From Streptomyces sp. SID12488 (GTDB taxonomy: Bacteria > Actinomycetota > Actinomycetes > Streptomycetales > Streptomycetaceae), in NCBI RefSeq assembly GCF_010548275.1, contig NZ_JAAGLT010000001.1:248001-312000 (forward strand): a DNA stretch of 64,000 bases. Direction: 5' to 3'. The notes under the pieces were generated by a model. That model was not told where the DNA came from. It made no database searches and saw only the letters and a program-made list of their open reading frames with translations. The translations under genes were made by a program, and so were the position numbers. Below are positions 44,880 through 52,955 of the stretch, in pieces; position 1 is the first letter of the stretch, and every line of letters starts with the position of its first letter.

Positions 44880-47146
44880 GACATCGTCCTTTGCGTACTC
44901 CGCGTACCGCGCGTATTCCGCCTGCCCTTGCGCCTGCTCCTGCGGCGGGCCCGGTTGGTGCCCGTCCGTTCGGACGCGACCGTGGCCGGCGGGAGCTGTC
45001 CGCCCGCGAGGGCGAGCGTCTCCTCGGTGGCCTCCTTCGGCGGCGCGTACGGCTTGATCTTCGGGGCGTCGATCGAGCCGTCCGACTCGATCTTCGGCAG
45101 GCTCTTCTGCGGGGTGGGCAGCAGCGCCTTCCGGTTGTCGATCTTGCCGTCCTCGGAGACGCCGTACAGAGCCTCGTATATGTTGCGGACGGCCGGTCCA
45201 GAGGCTCCGGAGCCCGTACCACCCTGGGAGATCGTCATGACGATCGTGTAGTCCTTGGTGTACGTCGCGAACCACGAGGTGGTCTGCTTGCCGTAGACCT
45301 CGGCCGTACCCGTCTTGGCGTGCATCGGGATCTTGTCCTGCGGCCAGCCGCCGAACCGCCAGGCCGCCGAACCGCGGGTGACGACCCCTTCCAGGGCACC
45401 GTTTATGTCCTTCAGGGTCGCCTTGGTGATCGGCAGCTTGCCGTGCGACTTGGGCGCGATGGCCTGCACGGACCTGCCGTCGGCGCTGACAACCGCCTTG
45501 CCGACCGTCGGGTCGTACAGGGTGCCGCCATTGGAGATCGCCGAGTAGATCGTCGCCATCTGTATCGGCGTGACGAGGATGTCGCCCTGTCCGATCGAGT
45601 AGTTGACGGAGTCACCGGCGCGCATCAGGTTGCCTTCGAGGCAGTTCTCGTACGCGATCTGCTGGGCGTACGTGCCGCCCTTCTTGCCGTACTTGCACCA
45701 GGAGGCCTTGTTGGCCTTCCAGTAGTCCTGCTTCCACTTGCGGTCGGGGACGCGGCCGGTGACCTCGTTCGGGAGGTCGATGCCGGTCACGGCGCCGAGG
45801 CCGAACTGGTGGGCGGTCTTGTAGAACCAGTTGCCGGCGTTCTTCTTCGGCTTCAGGCCGCCGTCCTTCACCCACTCGTCGTGGGCGATGCGGTAGAAGA
45901 CCGTGTCGCAGGAGACCTCGATGGCGCGGCCGAGGCTGATCGGCCCGTACCCCTTGGACTCGTAGTTCTTGAAGACCTGGCCGCCGATCGAGTACGAGCT
46001 GGAGCAGTCGTAGTTCCCGTCGAAGGGGTAGCCCGCGTCGACCGCGGCCGAGGTGGAGATCACCTTGAAGATCGAGCCGGGGGCCGCCTGGCCCTGGATC
46101 GCCCGGTTGAGCAGCGGGTAGTTGGAGTTCTTGCCGGTCAGCTTGGCGTAGTCCTTGGCGGAGATGCCGCCGACCCAGGCGTTCGGGTCGTACGTCGGGT
46201 TGGACGCCATGGCGACGACCCGGCCCGTCTTGGCCTCCATGACGACGACCGCTCCCGCGTCGGCCTTGTAGTTCTCGTTGGTGTTGTCGTCGAACCCTTC
46301 GCGGGCCTTCTTCATCGCGTGGTTCAGCTCGTACTCGGCGACCCGCTGGACGCGGGCGTCGATGCTGGTGACCAGGTTGGAGCCGGACTGGGCGGGGTCC
46401 GCCTCGGCGGTGCCGATGACGCGGCCGAGGTTGTCGACCTCGTAGCGGGTGACGCCTGCCTTGCCGCGCAGCTCCTTGTCGTACTCCCGTTCGAGACCGG
46501 ACCGGCCGACCTGGTCGGAGCGGAGGTACGGCGAGTCGGTGTCCCGCGCCTTGGTGATCTCGTCGTCGGTGACCGGGGAGAGGTAGCCGAGAACCTGGGC
46601 GGTGTTGGATCCGCCGGGGCTCGCGTAGCGGCGCACGGCGGCGGGCTCGGCGGTGATGCCGGGGAAGTCCTCGGAGCGCTCACGGATCTGGAGGGCCTGG
46701 CGGGCGGTGGCCTCGTCGGTGATGGGGATCGGCTGGTACGGCGAGCCGTTCCAGCAGGGCTGCGGCGTCTTGGCGTCGCACAGCCGGACCTTGTCCTTGA
46801 CCTCCTGGGCCTTCATGCCCAGGACCCCGGCGAGCTTGGTGAGGACGGCGTCGCCGTCGTCCCTCATCTTCAGCAGCTCGGTGCGGGAGGCGGAGACGAC
46901 GAGGCGCGTCTCGTTGTCCGCGATCGGCACCCCGCGCGCGTCGAGGATCGACCCGCGCACGGCGGGCTGCACGACCTGCTGCACATGGTTGCCGGACGCC
47001 TCCTTGGCGTAGGCGTCCCCCTCGCGGATCTGGAGGTACCACAGGCGGCCCCCGAGGGTGCCGAGAAGGGAGAGGACGAGGATCTGGATGACGACGAGGC
47101 GGATCTGGACGCGTGGCGTCCGGCCGGTCTCGGGAATGTTGGTCAC
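44876..47146 (-). CDS. mrdA: Penicillin-binding protein 2 (class B transpeptidase)
   Basis: A 756-residue protein with an amino-terminal membrane anchor (LVVIQILVLSLLGTLGGRLW), a PBP dimer domain (RGSILDARGVPIADN) and the transpeptidase domain. The active Ser is in PGSIFKV (residue 358) and the KTG motif is in AKTGTAE. A long Arg/Lys-rich carboxy tail (RARRRSRRKGRR) is cytoplasm-like in composition and unusual for an extracytoplasmic end. It cross-links peptidoglycan made by RodA, whose gene overlaps. Upstream are mreD and mreC. The name PBP2 follows from the mre-rodA context. Confidence 0.96.
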   Translation of the reverse strand: MTNIPETGRTPRVQIRLVVIQILVLSLLGTLGGRLWYLQIREGDAYAKEASGNHVQQVVQPAVRGSILDARGVPIADNETRLVVSASRTELLKMRDDGDAVLTKLAGVLGMKAQEVKDKVRLCDAKTPQPCWNGSPYQPIPITDEATARQALQIRERSEDFPGITAEPAAVRRYASPGGSNTAQVLGYLSPVTDDEITKARDTDSPYLRSDQVGRSGLEREYDKELRGKAGVTRYEVDNLGRVIGTAEADPAQSGSNLVTSIDARVQRVAEYELNHAMKKAREGFDDNTNENYKADAGAVVVMEAKTGRVVAMASNPTYDPNAWVGGISAKDYAKLTGKNSNYPLLNRAIQGQAAPGSIFKVISTSAAVDAGYPFDGNYDCSSSYSIGGQVFKNYESKGYGPISLGRAIEVSCDTVFYRIAHDEWVKDGGLKPKKNAGNWFYKTAHQFGLGAVTGIDLPNEVTGRVPDRKWKQDYWKANKASWCKYGKKGGTYAQQIAYENCLEGNLMRAGDSVNYSIGQGDILVTPIQMATIYSAISNGGTLYDPTVGKAVVSADGRSVQAIAPKSHGKLPITKATLKDINGALEGVVTRGSAAWRFGGWPQDKIPMHAKTGTAEVYGKQTTSWFATYTKDYTIVMTISQGGTGSGASGPAVRNIYEALYGVSEDGKIDNRKALLPTPQKSLPKIESDGSIDAPKIKPYAPPKEATEETLALAGGQLPPATVASERTGTNRARRRSRRKGRRNTRGTRSTQRTMS

Positions 47147-47256
47147 TGGTGCTGCCTCCGCCTCTCAGTACGCGTGCGGGGCACGGACGTATGAGGCATA
47201 CGAGTACACGGTCGAGCTGTGAATGTCGGTTCCGGGGGTCTTCGACTCAGCTGCGG

Positions 47257-47928
47257 TCACAGGCGCTTGACCCCCTTGATGCGGCCGGCGCGGGCGGCCT
47301 TCGAGCGGGCCGCCCTCACCTTCAGGCCGCCGCGCTGGCTGCCGATGCGCAGGCCGGTGCCGGAGGAGAGCCAGCCCGAGGAGATGTCGGCCTTCTTGGC
47401 CGAGGAGTTGGCCTCGGCGAGCGGGTCGTTCTCCGCTCTGCGGGCCAGGAACATGATGCCGGGGACCACGAACGGCGCGAGCAGCAGGTCGTACAGCGCG
47501 GCCGTGAACAGCAGGTTGCCGAGGCCGACATGGCGGGCGGCGGTGTCGCCGACGAGGGCGCCGACACCGGCGTACAGCAGGGTCGTACCGACGGCGGCGG
47601 CGACCACGACGGCCATCGGGCCGGTGGCCGACTTGAGCCGGCCGTTCTCGGGTTTCACGAGTCCGGCCAGATAGCCGATCAGGCAGAGCACGAGGGCGTA
47701 GCGGCCGGCCGCGTGGTCGGCGGGCGGGGCGAGGTCGGCGAGGAGTCCGGCGCCGAAACCGACGAGGGCGCCGCCGACATGGCCGTACACCAGGGCGAGG
47801 CCGAGGACGGTCAGCAGCAGCAGGTCGGGGACGGCGCCCGGGAGGTGGAGGCGGGCGAGGACGCTCACCTGGATCACCATGGCGACGACCACCAGGGTGG
47901 TGGACAGGAGCATCCGGTTGAAACGCAT
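47257..47928 (-). CDS. mreD: Rod-shape protein MreD
   Basis: A 223-residue membrane protein with about five hydrophobic segments (LLSTTLVVVAMVIQVSVLAR; LLLLTVLGLALVYGHVGGAL; FAAGLLADLAPP-like region; ILFLARRAEN-like end). The carboxy tail (about 50 residues, basic) is longer than in E. coli MreD. MreD links MreC and the PBP2-RodA synthase in the membrane. It follows mreC by 15 bases and precedes PBP2 by about 110 bp. Confidence 0.93.
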   Translation of the reverse strand: MRFNRMLLSTTLVVVAMVIQVSVLARLHLPGAVPDLLLLTVLGLALVYGHVGGALVGFGAGLLADLAPPADHAAGRYALVLCLIGYLAGLVKPENGRLKSATGPMAVVVAAAVGTTLLYAGVGALVGDTAARHVGLGNLLFTAALYDLLLAPFVVPGIMFLARRAENDPLAEANSSAKKADISSGWLSSGTGLRIGSQRGGLKVRAARSKAARAGRIKGVKRL

Positions 47929-47943
47929 GGGAGAGTTCAGCTC

Positions 47944-48888
47944 CTACTGCTCTTGCTGGAACTGGCCGTCGGCCGCGGGCGCGGACGGTGTCACCGTCAC
48001 GGTGACCGTCGGCGTGGGGGTCGGCCTCGGCTTGGCCGGGAGGACGGTGTCGCGCGGGTCGGTGCGCGGGGCCTCGACGACGACACCGACGATGTCGAGC
48101 TTGGTGAAGCCGACGAACGGCGTGACGTAGATCGTGCGGGTCAGGTCGCCGCCCGAGGGGTCGACCCGGGACACGAAACCGACGGGTACGCCGGGCACGA
48201 ACGGCTTGTCGGCCTGCGAGCCGAAGGTGACGAGCCGGTCGCCCTTGCTCACCTTGGCCTTGCCGTTGAGGAGCTGGACGCGCAGCGGCCGGTCGCCCTG
48301 GCCGGAGGCGAAGCCCAGTTCGTCGCTGCCCTCCATGCGCGTGCCGACGGTGAAGTCGGGGTCGTTGGCGAGCAGCACGGTCGAGGTGCCGGGGCCGACG
48401 GTGGTGACGCGGCCGACGAGTCCGTCGCCGTTCAGGACGGTCATGTCGCGCTTGACGCCATCGTTGGCACCGATGTCGATGGTGACCGTCCAGGAGAAGC
48501 CCTGGGCCGCTCCTATGGCGATGACCTCGGCGCCCTTGATGCCGTACTGCCCGGCGCCGGCCGACTTCAGCATCTTGTCGAGCTGGCTCAAGCGGCTGCG
48601 GTTGCGGTCGTCGCTGCCGAGACGGGCCTTGAGGGCCGCGTTGTCCTTCTCCAGCGTGGCGAGCCGGTCGTGCCGGTCACCGGAGTCGCGTACGGCGGCT
48701 ACCGCGTCGCCGACCGGGTCGACCACGGAGGCCATCCCGTCCTCGACCGGGCCGAAGACGGTTGCCGCGGCCTGCCGGGCACCGTCGACCGGTGAGTCCT
48801 CCCCGCCACGGATGTCCACCGTGATCAGCGCGAACGCGATGGCGATCAGCAGCACCAGGAGCAGCCGGCTCTCTCGTGTGTCCCTCAC
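47944..48888 (-). CDS. mreC: Rod-shape protein MreC
   Basis: A 314-residue protein. After RDTRESR comes a membrane helix (LLLVLLIAIAFALITVDIRG), a coiled coil (RHDRLATLEKDNAALKARLG) and the beta-rich MreC domain (AQGFSWTVTIDIGANDGVKR; VGPGTSTVLLANDPDF). A Pro/Thr-rich tail ends the protein. MreC is the periplasm-side scaffold that activates PBP2. The GTG was chosen because GAGGAAGG lies upstream; a TTG 14 codons earlier is in frame but would include the purine-rich site. A terminator and three short direct repeats lie between mreB and this gene, so mreC probably has its own promoter. Confidence 0.94.
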   Translation of the reverse strand: MRDTRESRLLLVLLIAIAFALITVDIRGGEDSPVDGARQAAATVFGPVEDGMASVVDPVGDAVAAVRDSGDRHDRLATLEKDNAALKARLGSDDRNRSRLSQLDKMLKSAGAGQYGIKGAEVIAIGAAQGFSWTVTIDIGANDGVKRDMTVLNGDGLVGRVTTVGPGTSTVLLANDPDFTVGTRMEGSDELGFASGQGDRPLRVQLLNGKAKVSKGDRLVTFGSQADKPFVPGVPVGFVSRVDPSGGDLTRTIYVTPFVGFTKLDIVGVVVEAPRTDPRDTVLPAKPRPTPTPTVTVTVTPSAPAADGQFQQEQ

Positions 48889-48921
48889 GTGCGGCGGCGT
48901 GCCTTCCTCAATAGAGTTTTT

Positions 48922-48967
48922 TTGGGGCAAAAGACTTGGGGCAGGGGTCGAGGCAAGAGTTGGGGCA
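48922..48967 (-). repeat. Three TTGGGGCA direct repeats upstream of mreC
   Basis: TTGGGGCA occurs at 48922-48929, 48936-48943 and 48960-48967 (TGCCCCAA on the gene strand), 34-79 bp before the mreC start. Spacings are 14 and 24 bases. It could be an operator for mreCD transcription; no known regulator is assigned. Confidence 0.5.
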
Positions 48968-49008
48968 GAAGAGTTGTCCGGGGGAGCTTATGCCTCTATA
49001 CCAACGAT

Positions 49009-49042
49009 CCGCCGTACGAGAGGAGATCATCTCGTACGGCGG
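49009..49042 (-). terminator. Terminator between mreB and mreC
   Basis: A 13-bp perfect stem, CCGCCGTACGAGA (49009-49021) with TCTCGTACGGCGG (49030-49042), around an eight-base loop, 16 bases past the mreB stop. Confidence 0.8.
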
Positions 49043-49057
49043 AATCGAAGAGTTACG

Positions 49058-50089
49058 TCATCTGCGCGGCTGGGCGTCCAGCACCTGCTGGAGCGCCTCG
49101 AACTCCTCCACGCACTTGCCGGAGCCGAGCACCACGCTGTCCAGCGGGTCCTCGGCGATGTGGATGGGCATGCCCGTCTCACGGCGCAGCCGCTCGTCGA
49201 GCCCGCGGAGCAGGGCCCCGCCGCCGGTCAGAACGATCCCGCGGTCCATGATGTCGCCGGACAGCTCGGGCGGGCACTTGTCGAGGGTGGTCTTCACGGC
49301 GTCGACGATCGCGTTGACCGGCTCTTCGATGGCCTTGCGTACTTCGGCCGCGGAGATCACGACGGTCTTGGGCAGTCCGGAGACAAGGTCCCGGCCGCGG
49401 ATCTCGGTGTGTTCGTCATTGTCGAGGTCGTACGCCGAACCGATCGTGATCTTGATCTGTTCGGCGGTCCGCTCGCCCAGCAGAAGGGAGTACTCCTTCT
49501 TGATGTGCTGGATGATCGAGCTGTCCAGTTCGTCACCCGCGACACGGATGGACTGGGCGGTGACGATGCCGCCGAGGGAGATGACCGCGACCTCCGTGGT
49601 GCCGCCGCCGATGTCCACCACCATGTTGCCCGTGGCCTCGTGGACCGGCAGGCCGGAACCGATGGCCGCGGCCATGGGCTCCTCGATGATGTGCACCTGC
49701 CGCGCACCGGCCTGGGACGAGGCCTCGATGACGGCGCGGCGCTCGACACCCGTGATGCCCGAGGGCACACAGACGACGACACGGGGGCGGGCGAGATACC
49801 GCCGCTTGTGGATCTTCAGGATGAAGTAGCGCAGCATCCGCTCGGTGATCTCGAAGTCGGCGATGACGCCGTCCCTGAGCGGGCGCACGGCAACGATGTT
49901 GCCAGGCGTCCGACCGATCATCTTCTTCGCTTCCGATCCGACCGCGAGAATGCCACCGGTGTTGGTGTTGATCGCGACGACGGACGGCTCGTTGAGTACG
50001 ATCCCGCGACCCCTGACGTACACCAGCGTGTTGGCGGTCCCGAGGTCGATTGCCATGTCGCGGCCGATGAACGACATTGAGTTCCCCAT
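49058..50089 (-). CDS. mreB: Rod-shape-determining protein MreB
   Basis: A 343-residue actin-like ATPase. Nucleotide-site motifs are [31 protein letters not shown] and [16 protein letters not shown]. In Streptomyces MreB acts mainly in spore-wall assembly, with MreC, MreD, PBP2, RodA and partner proteins such as the SCO2584 type found earlier in this window. The first ATG (MGNSM) is used by analogy to the S. coelicolor protein; GGGGAAC lies between it and the fifth-codon ATG, which is an alternative. A terminator follows, so mreB can be expressed apart from mreCD. Confidence 0.98.
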   Translation of the reverse strand: MGNSMSFIGRDMAIDLGTANTLVYVRGRGIVLNEPSVVAINTNTGGILAVGSEAKKMIGRTPGNIVAVRPLRDGVIADFEITERMLRYFILKIHKRRYLARPRVVVCVPSGITGVERRAVIEASSQAGARQVHIIEEPMAAAIGSGLPVHEATGNMVVDIGGGTTEVAVISLGGIVTAQSIRVAGDELDSSIIQHIKKEYSLLLGERTAEQIKITIGSAYDLDNDEHTEIRGRDLVSGLPKTVVISAAEVRKAIEEPVNAIVDAVKTTLDKCPPELSGDIMDRGIVLTGGGALLRGLDERLRRETGMPIHIAEDPLDSVVLGSGKCVEEFEALQQVLDAQPRR

Positions 50090-50447
50090 CAGGATTCGTC
50101 TGGCCTTCCCAAGTGAAGCGTGTGATGGCTCTGTTTTGGGGCGGCGAAGTTGGTGCGGTGACGTGAAGGCTTGCCAGGCTTACATCGTAGTCGCGCCTGC
50201 ACGAACACCACGCGAGGGTCTTCGCCATTGTCAGCACGCGATGTGCCGTCTCGCTTGTGGAGACGAGCGTTCGAGGGTAGGCGTTCCCCCGATCGGCGCG
50301 CATATGCCGCAGGACGGCCGGTTTTCGACGGCCGTCCCAGGTCAGGCATCCGGGTGAGGTGACGGTTCCTCAGGGAAAGCGGAACAGAACCTGCGCAGGA
50401 ATTTCACCGGCCGTACGTCGATGTCCGCCGGCCGGTGTCGGGGCGGC
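50090..50447. other. Intergenic region between ndk and mreB
   Basis: A 358-bp non-coding stretch. It holds two hairpins near the ndk side (50312-50337, a 9-bp perfect stem with a TTTTCG-type loop; and 50405-50437, a 9-bp stem with a longer loop) that may terminate ndk. A TACGAT hexamer on the minus strand (50184-50189) could be an mreB -10 box. No gene is supported. Confidence 0.5.
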
Positions 50448-50861
50448 TCAGCCGCGGCCGGGGAAGAAGATCTTCAGCTCACGCTCGGCGGACTCCTCGG
50501 AGTCGGAGGCGTGGATGAGGTTCTCGCGCACGATCACGCCGTAGTCGCCGCGGATGGAACCGGGGGCGGCGGCGATGGGGTCGGTGGGGCCGGCGAGCGC
50601 CCGCACACCCTCGATGACCCGGTCGCCCTCGACGACGAGCGCGACGACGGGGCCGGAGGCCATGAACTCGACGAGGGGCTCGTAGAAGACCTTGCCCTTG
50701 TGCTCGCCGTAGTGCTGCTCCAGCGTGTCCTGGTCCAGCGTCCGCAGCTCCAGCGCGGTGATCCGCCAGCCGGCCTTGCGCTCGATCCGGCCGATGATCT
50801 CGCCGGTCAGGCCGCGACGGACGGCGTCGGGCTTGAGCAGGACGAGGGTGCGCTGAGTCAC
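50448..50861 (-). CDS. ndk: Nucleoside diphosphate kinase
   Basis: A 137-residue enzyme that balances nucleoside triphosphates. The opening TLVLLKPDAVRRGLTGEIIG and the catalytic-His region ENLIHASDSEESAERELKIF are diagnostic. GGAG precedes the GTG start. Length is normal for a tetra- or hexameric bacterial Ndk. It lies downstream of folC and a small membrane protein on the same strand. Confidence 0.98.
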   Translation of the reverse strand: MTQRTLVLLKPDAVRRGLTGEIIGRIERKAGWRITALELRTLDQDTLEQHYGEHKGKVFYEPLVEFMASGPVVALVVEGDRVIEGVRALAGPTDPIAAAPGSIRGDYGVIVRENLIHASDSEESAERELKIFFPGRG

Positions 50862-50928
50862 GGGGGTGGCTCCATTCGGGTCACGTGTGTGCGGTTGTCA
50901 GAGGCTACAGGGCCGGTCCGAGCGGGTG

Positions 50929-51291
50929 TCACGCAGCGTCAGGACTGGTACCGGTCGGCTGGGTCCGAGCCGCGAAGCGGGCCTTCGCCTCGTCGATCTT
51001 CCGCCCGTAGTGCACGGACGCCCACCACAGCGCGGCGAACATCACGCCCATGAAGAACATGGTCGGCACGATGAAGCCGGACGCGATGAGCGCGATCTGC
51101 AGGGCCCAGCCGAGCTGCACCCCGCCGGGCCGGGTGATCACACCGCAGAGCAGCACGCACAGCAGCATCGCGATACCGCTGACCGTCCACACGGTGGACA
51201 TGGACAGGTCGGGGTCTTTCATGGCGACGAGACCGGCGAAGCCGATCAGGAAGACCTCGCCGATCAGGGTCGAAGCACAGAGCGTACGCAC
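50929..51291 (-). CDS. DUF4233 membrane protein
   Basis: A 120-residue protein with about four hydrophobic segments (TLIGEVFLIGFAGLVAM; VSGIAMLLCVLLCGVI; LGWALQIALIASGFIVP; MFFMGVMFAALWWASVHY) and a charged tail. The small actinobacterial membrane family DUF4233 is regularly encoded directly after folC, as here (six bases after its stop, GTG start). Function unknown. Confidence 0.88.
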   Translation of the reverse strand: MRTLCASTLIGEVFLIGFAGLVAMKDPDLSMSTVWTVSGIAMLLCVLLCGVITRPGGVQLGWALQIALIASGFIVPTMFFMGVMFAALWWASVHYGRKIDEAKARFAARTQPTGTSPDAA

Positions 51292-51297
51292 GGCGGG

Positions 51298-52782
51298 TCA
51301 GCCCCTCCCCAGGAGCAGTCGGGTCTCGCCGACGGTGATGACGGAGCCGGTGACGAGTACCGCGCCGCCCGAGAACTCCCCGTCCTCCTCGGCGAGGGTG
51401 ATGGCGGCCTCCAGGGCGTCGTCGAGGCGCGGCTCGACCTGGACCCGGTCGTCGCCGAAGATCTCGACGGCGATGGCGGCCAGCTCGTCGGCGTTCATCG
51501 CGCGGTGGCTGGAGTTCTCGGTGATCACGACCTCGGCGAAGATCGGCTCGAAGGCTTCCAGCAGCCCTCGTACGTTCTTGTCCGCACTCGCCCCGACGAC
51601 ACCGATGAGCCGGCTGAAGTCGAAGGCCTCGCCCACGGCCTCGGCCGTGGCGCGTGCGCCCGCCGGATTGTGCGCGGCGTCGAGCACGACGGTGGGAGAG
51701 CGCCGTACGACCTCCAGCCGCCCCGGGGACGTCACCGCGGCGAACGCCTTGCGCACGGTGTCGATGTCGAGGGGCTCGGGCCGCTGGGTGCCGACGCCGA
51801 AGAACGCCTCGACGGCGGCGAGGGCGACGGCGGCGTTGTGGGCCTGGTAGCCGCCGTGCAGCGGCAGGAAGATCTCCTCGTACTCCCCGCCGAGCCCGCG
51901 CAGCGTCAGCATCTGCCCGCCGACGGCGACCTGCCGGCTCACGACCCCGAACTCCAGCCCTTCCCTGGCCACCGTGGCATCCACCTCGACGGCCTTCTTC
52001 AGCAGCACCTGGGCCGCGTCGACCGGCTGCTGGGCGAGGATGACGGTCGCGTCCTGCTTGATCACGCCGCCCTTCTCGACGGCGATCTCACCGGGTGTCT
52101 CGCCGAGCCGGTCGGTGTGGTCGAGATCGATGGGCGTCACGACGGCCACATCGGCGTCGATCACGTTGGTGGCGTCCCAGGTGCCCCCCATCCCGACCTC
52201 GACGACGGCCACATCGACCGGGGCGTCGGCGAAGGCGGCGTACGCCATGCCGGTCAGGACCTCGAAGAAGGAGAGCCGGAACTCCTGCTGGGCGTCGACC
52301 ATCTCGACGTACGCCTTGATGTCGTCGTACGTCTCCACGAACCGCTCGGCGGAGATCGGCGTCCCGTCGAGCGTGATCCGCTCGGTGATCGACTGCACGT
52401 GCGGCGAGGTGTACCGGCCGGTGCGCAGGTCGAAGGCGCCGAGGAGGGTCTCGATCATGCGGGCGGTGGAGGTCTTGCCGTTGGTGCCGGTGATGTGGAT
52501 CGAGGGGTACGCGCGCTGCGGCTCCCCCAGCAGGTCCATCAGCGCCGCGATACGGCTGACGGACGGCTCCAGCTTGGTCTCGCCCCAGCGCGTGGCGAGA
52601 TCCGCCTCGACGGTGCGCAGGGCCTTGTCGACCTCGGGGTCCCGGGGGCGGCCCGGGATATCCGCGGGTACGGCTCCGCCTTGGGTGCGGAGGGTGCGGC
52701 TGCCGGCCTCGATCACCGCGAGGTCCGGGTCGCGGTCGGTCTCGGCGTCGATGATGTCGTCGAAGGGGTCGGTGTCGCTCAC
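51298..52782 (-). CDS. folC: Bifunctional folylpolyglutamate synthase / dihydrofolate synthase
   Basis: A 494-residue Mur-ligase-family enzyme that adds glutamate to folates. The ATP site is SIHITGTNGKTSTARMIETL, the folate loop and metal site are near LRTGRYTSPHVQSITERI, and AVVEVGMGGTWDATNVIDAD and VLDAAHNPAGARATAEAV are conserved. An amino extension of about 50 acidic residues precedes the fold. A near-consensus TAGACT lies seven bases before the GTG, so the message may be leaderless. DUF4233 and ndk follow. Confidence 0.97.
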   Translation of the reverse strand: MSDTDPFDDIIDAETDRDPDLAVIEAGSRTLRTQGGAVPADIPGRPRDPEVDKALRTVEADLATRWGETKLEPSVSRIAALMDLLGEPQRAYPSIHITGTNGKTSTARMIETLLGAFDLRTGRYTSPHVQSITERITLDGTPISAERFVETYDDIKAYVEMVDAQQEFRLSFFEVLTGMAYAAFADAPVDVAVVEVGMGGTWDATNVIDADVAVVTPIDLDHTDRLGETPGEIAVEKGGVIKQDATVILAQQPVDAAQVLLKKAVEVDATVAREGLEFGVVSRQVAVGGQMLTLRGLGGEYEEIFLPLHGGYQAHNAAVALAAVEAFFGVGTQRPEPLDIDTVRKAFAAVTSPGRLEVVRRSPTVVLDAAHNPAGARATAEAVGEAFDFSRLIGVVGASADKNVRGLLEAFEPIFAEVVITENSSHRAMNADELAAIAVEIFGDDRVQVEPRLDDALEAAITLAEEDGEFSGGAVLVTGSVITVGETRLLLGRG

Positions 52783-52789
52783 GTGGGCC

Positions 52790-52795
52790 AGTCTA
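52790..52795 (-). promoter_or_regulatory. Candidate -10 box of folC
   Basis: TAGACT, near the streptomycete -10 consensus, seven bases before the folC GTG. No Shine-Dalgarno sequence between them. Confidence 0.5.
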
Positions 52796-52865
52796 CGGAC
52801 GGGGACTGACAGGGTGCCTACGGAGTGGGGTGGTGAGGCTCTCGTTGGCGGGTGCGGGTCGCGTT

Positions 52866-52906
52866 GTGGCTGGTCGCGCAGTTCCCCGCGCCCCTATAGG
52901 GCGCGA
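52866..52906. repeat. Dispersed streptomycete intergenic repeat, copy 2 (partial)
   Basis: TGGTCGCGCAGTTCCCCGCG followed by CCCCTATAGGGCGCG. The same sequence recurs at 59940-59985. It lies between valS and folC directly before the valS terminator. Confidence 0.65.
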
Positions 52907-52939
52907 CAGGCCCCCGGGGATGAAAGTCCCGGGGGCCTG
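52907..52939 (-). terminator. Terminator downstream of valS
   Basis: CAGGCCCCCGGG (from 52907) pairs with CCCGGGGGCCTG (ending 52939) around a short A-rich loop, 17 bases past the valS stop. Its core is nearly identical to the tig terminator at 60175-60220. Confidence 0.75.
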
Positions 52940-52955
52940 CGCGCCGTACACACTC

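Noticed and set aside
42189..45251. A 1020-codon plus-strand open frame opposite the CYTH-CHAD and rodA genes
   Set aside because: It spans two well-supported minus-strand genes and their gap. Its translation is His/Asp/Gly-rich low complexity, typical of a GC shadow.
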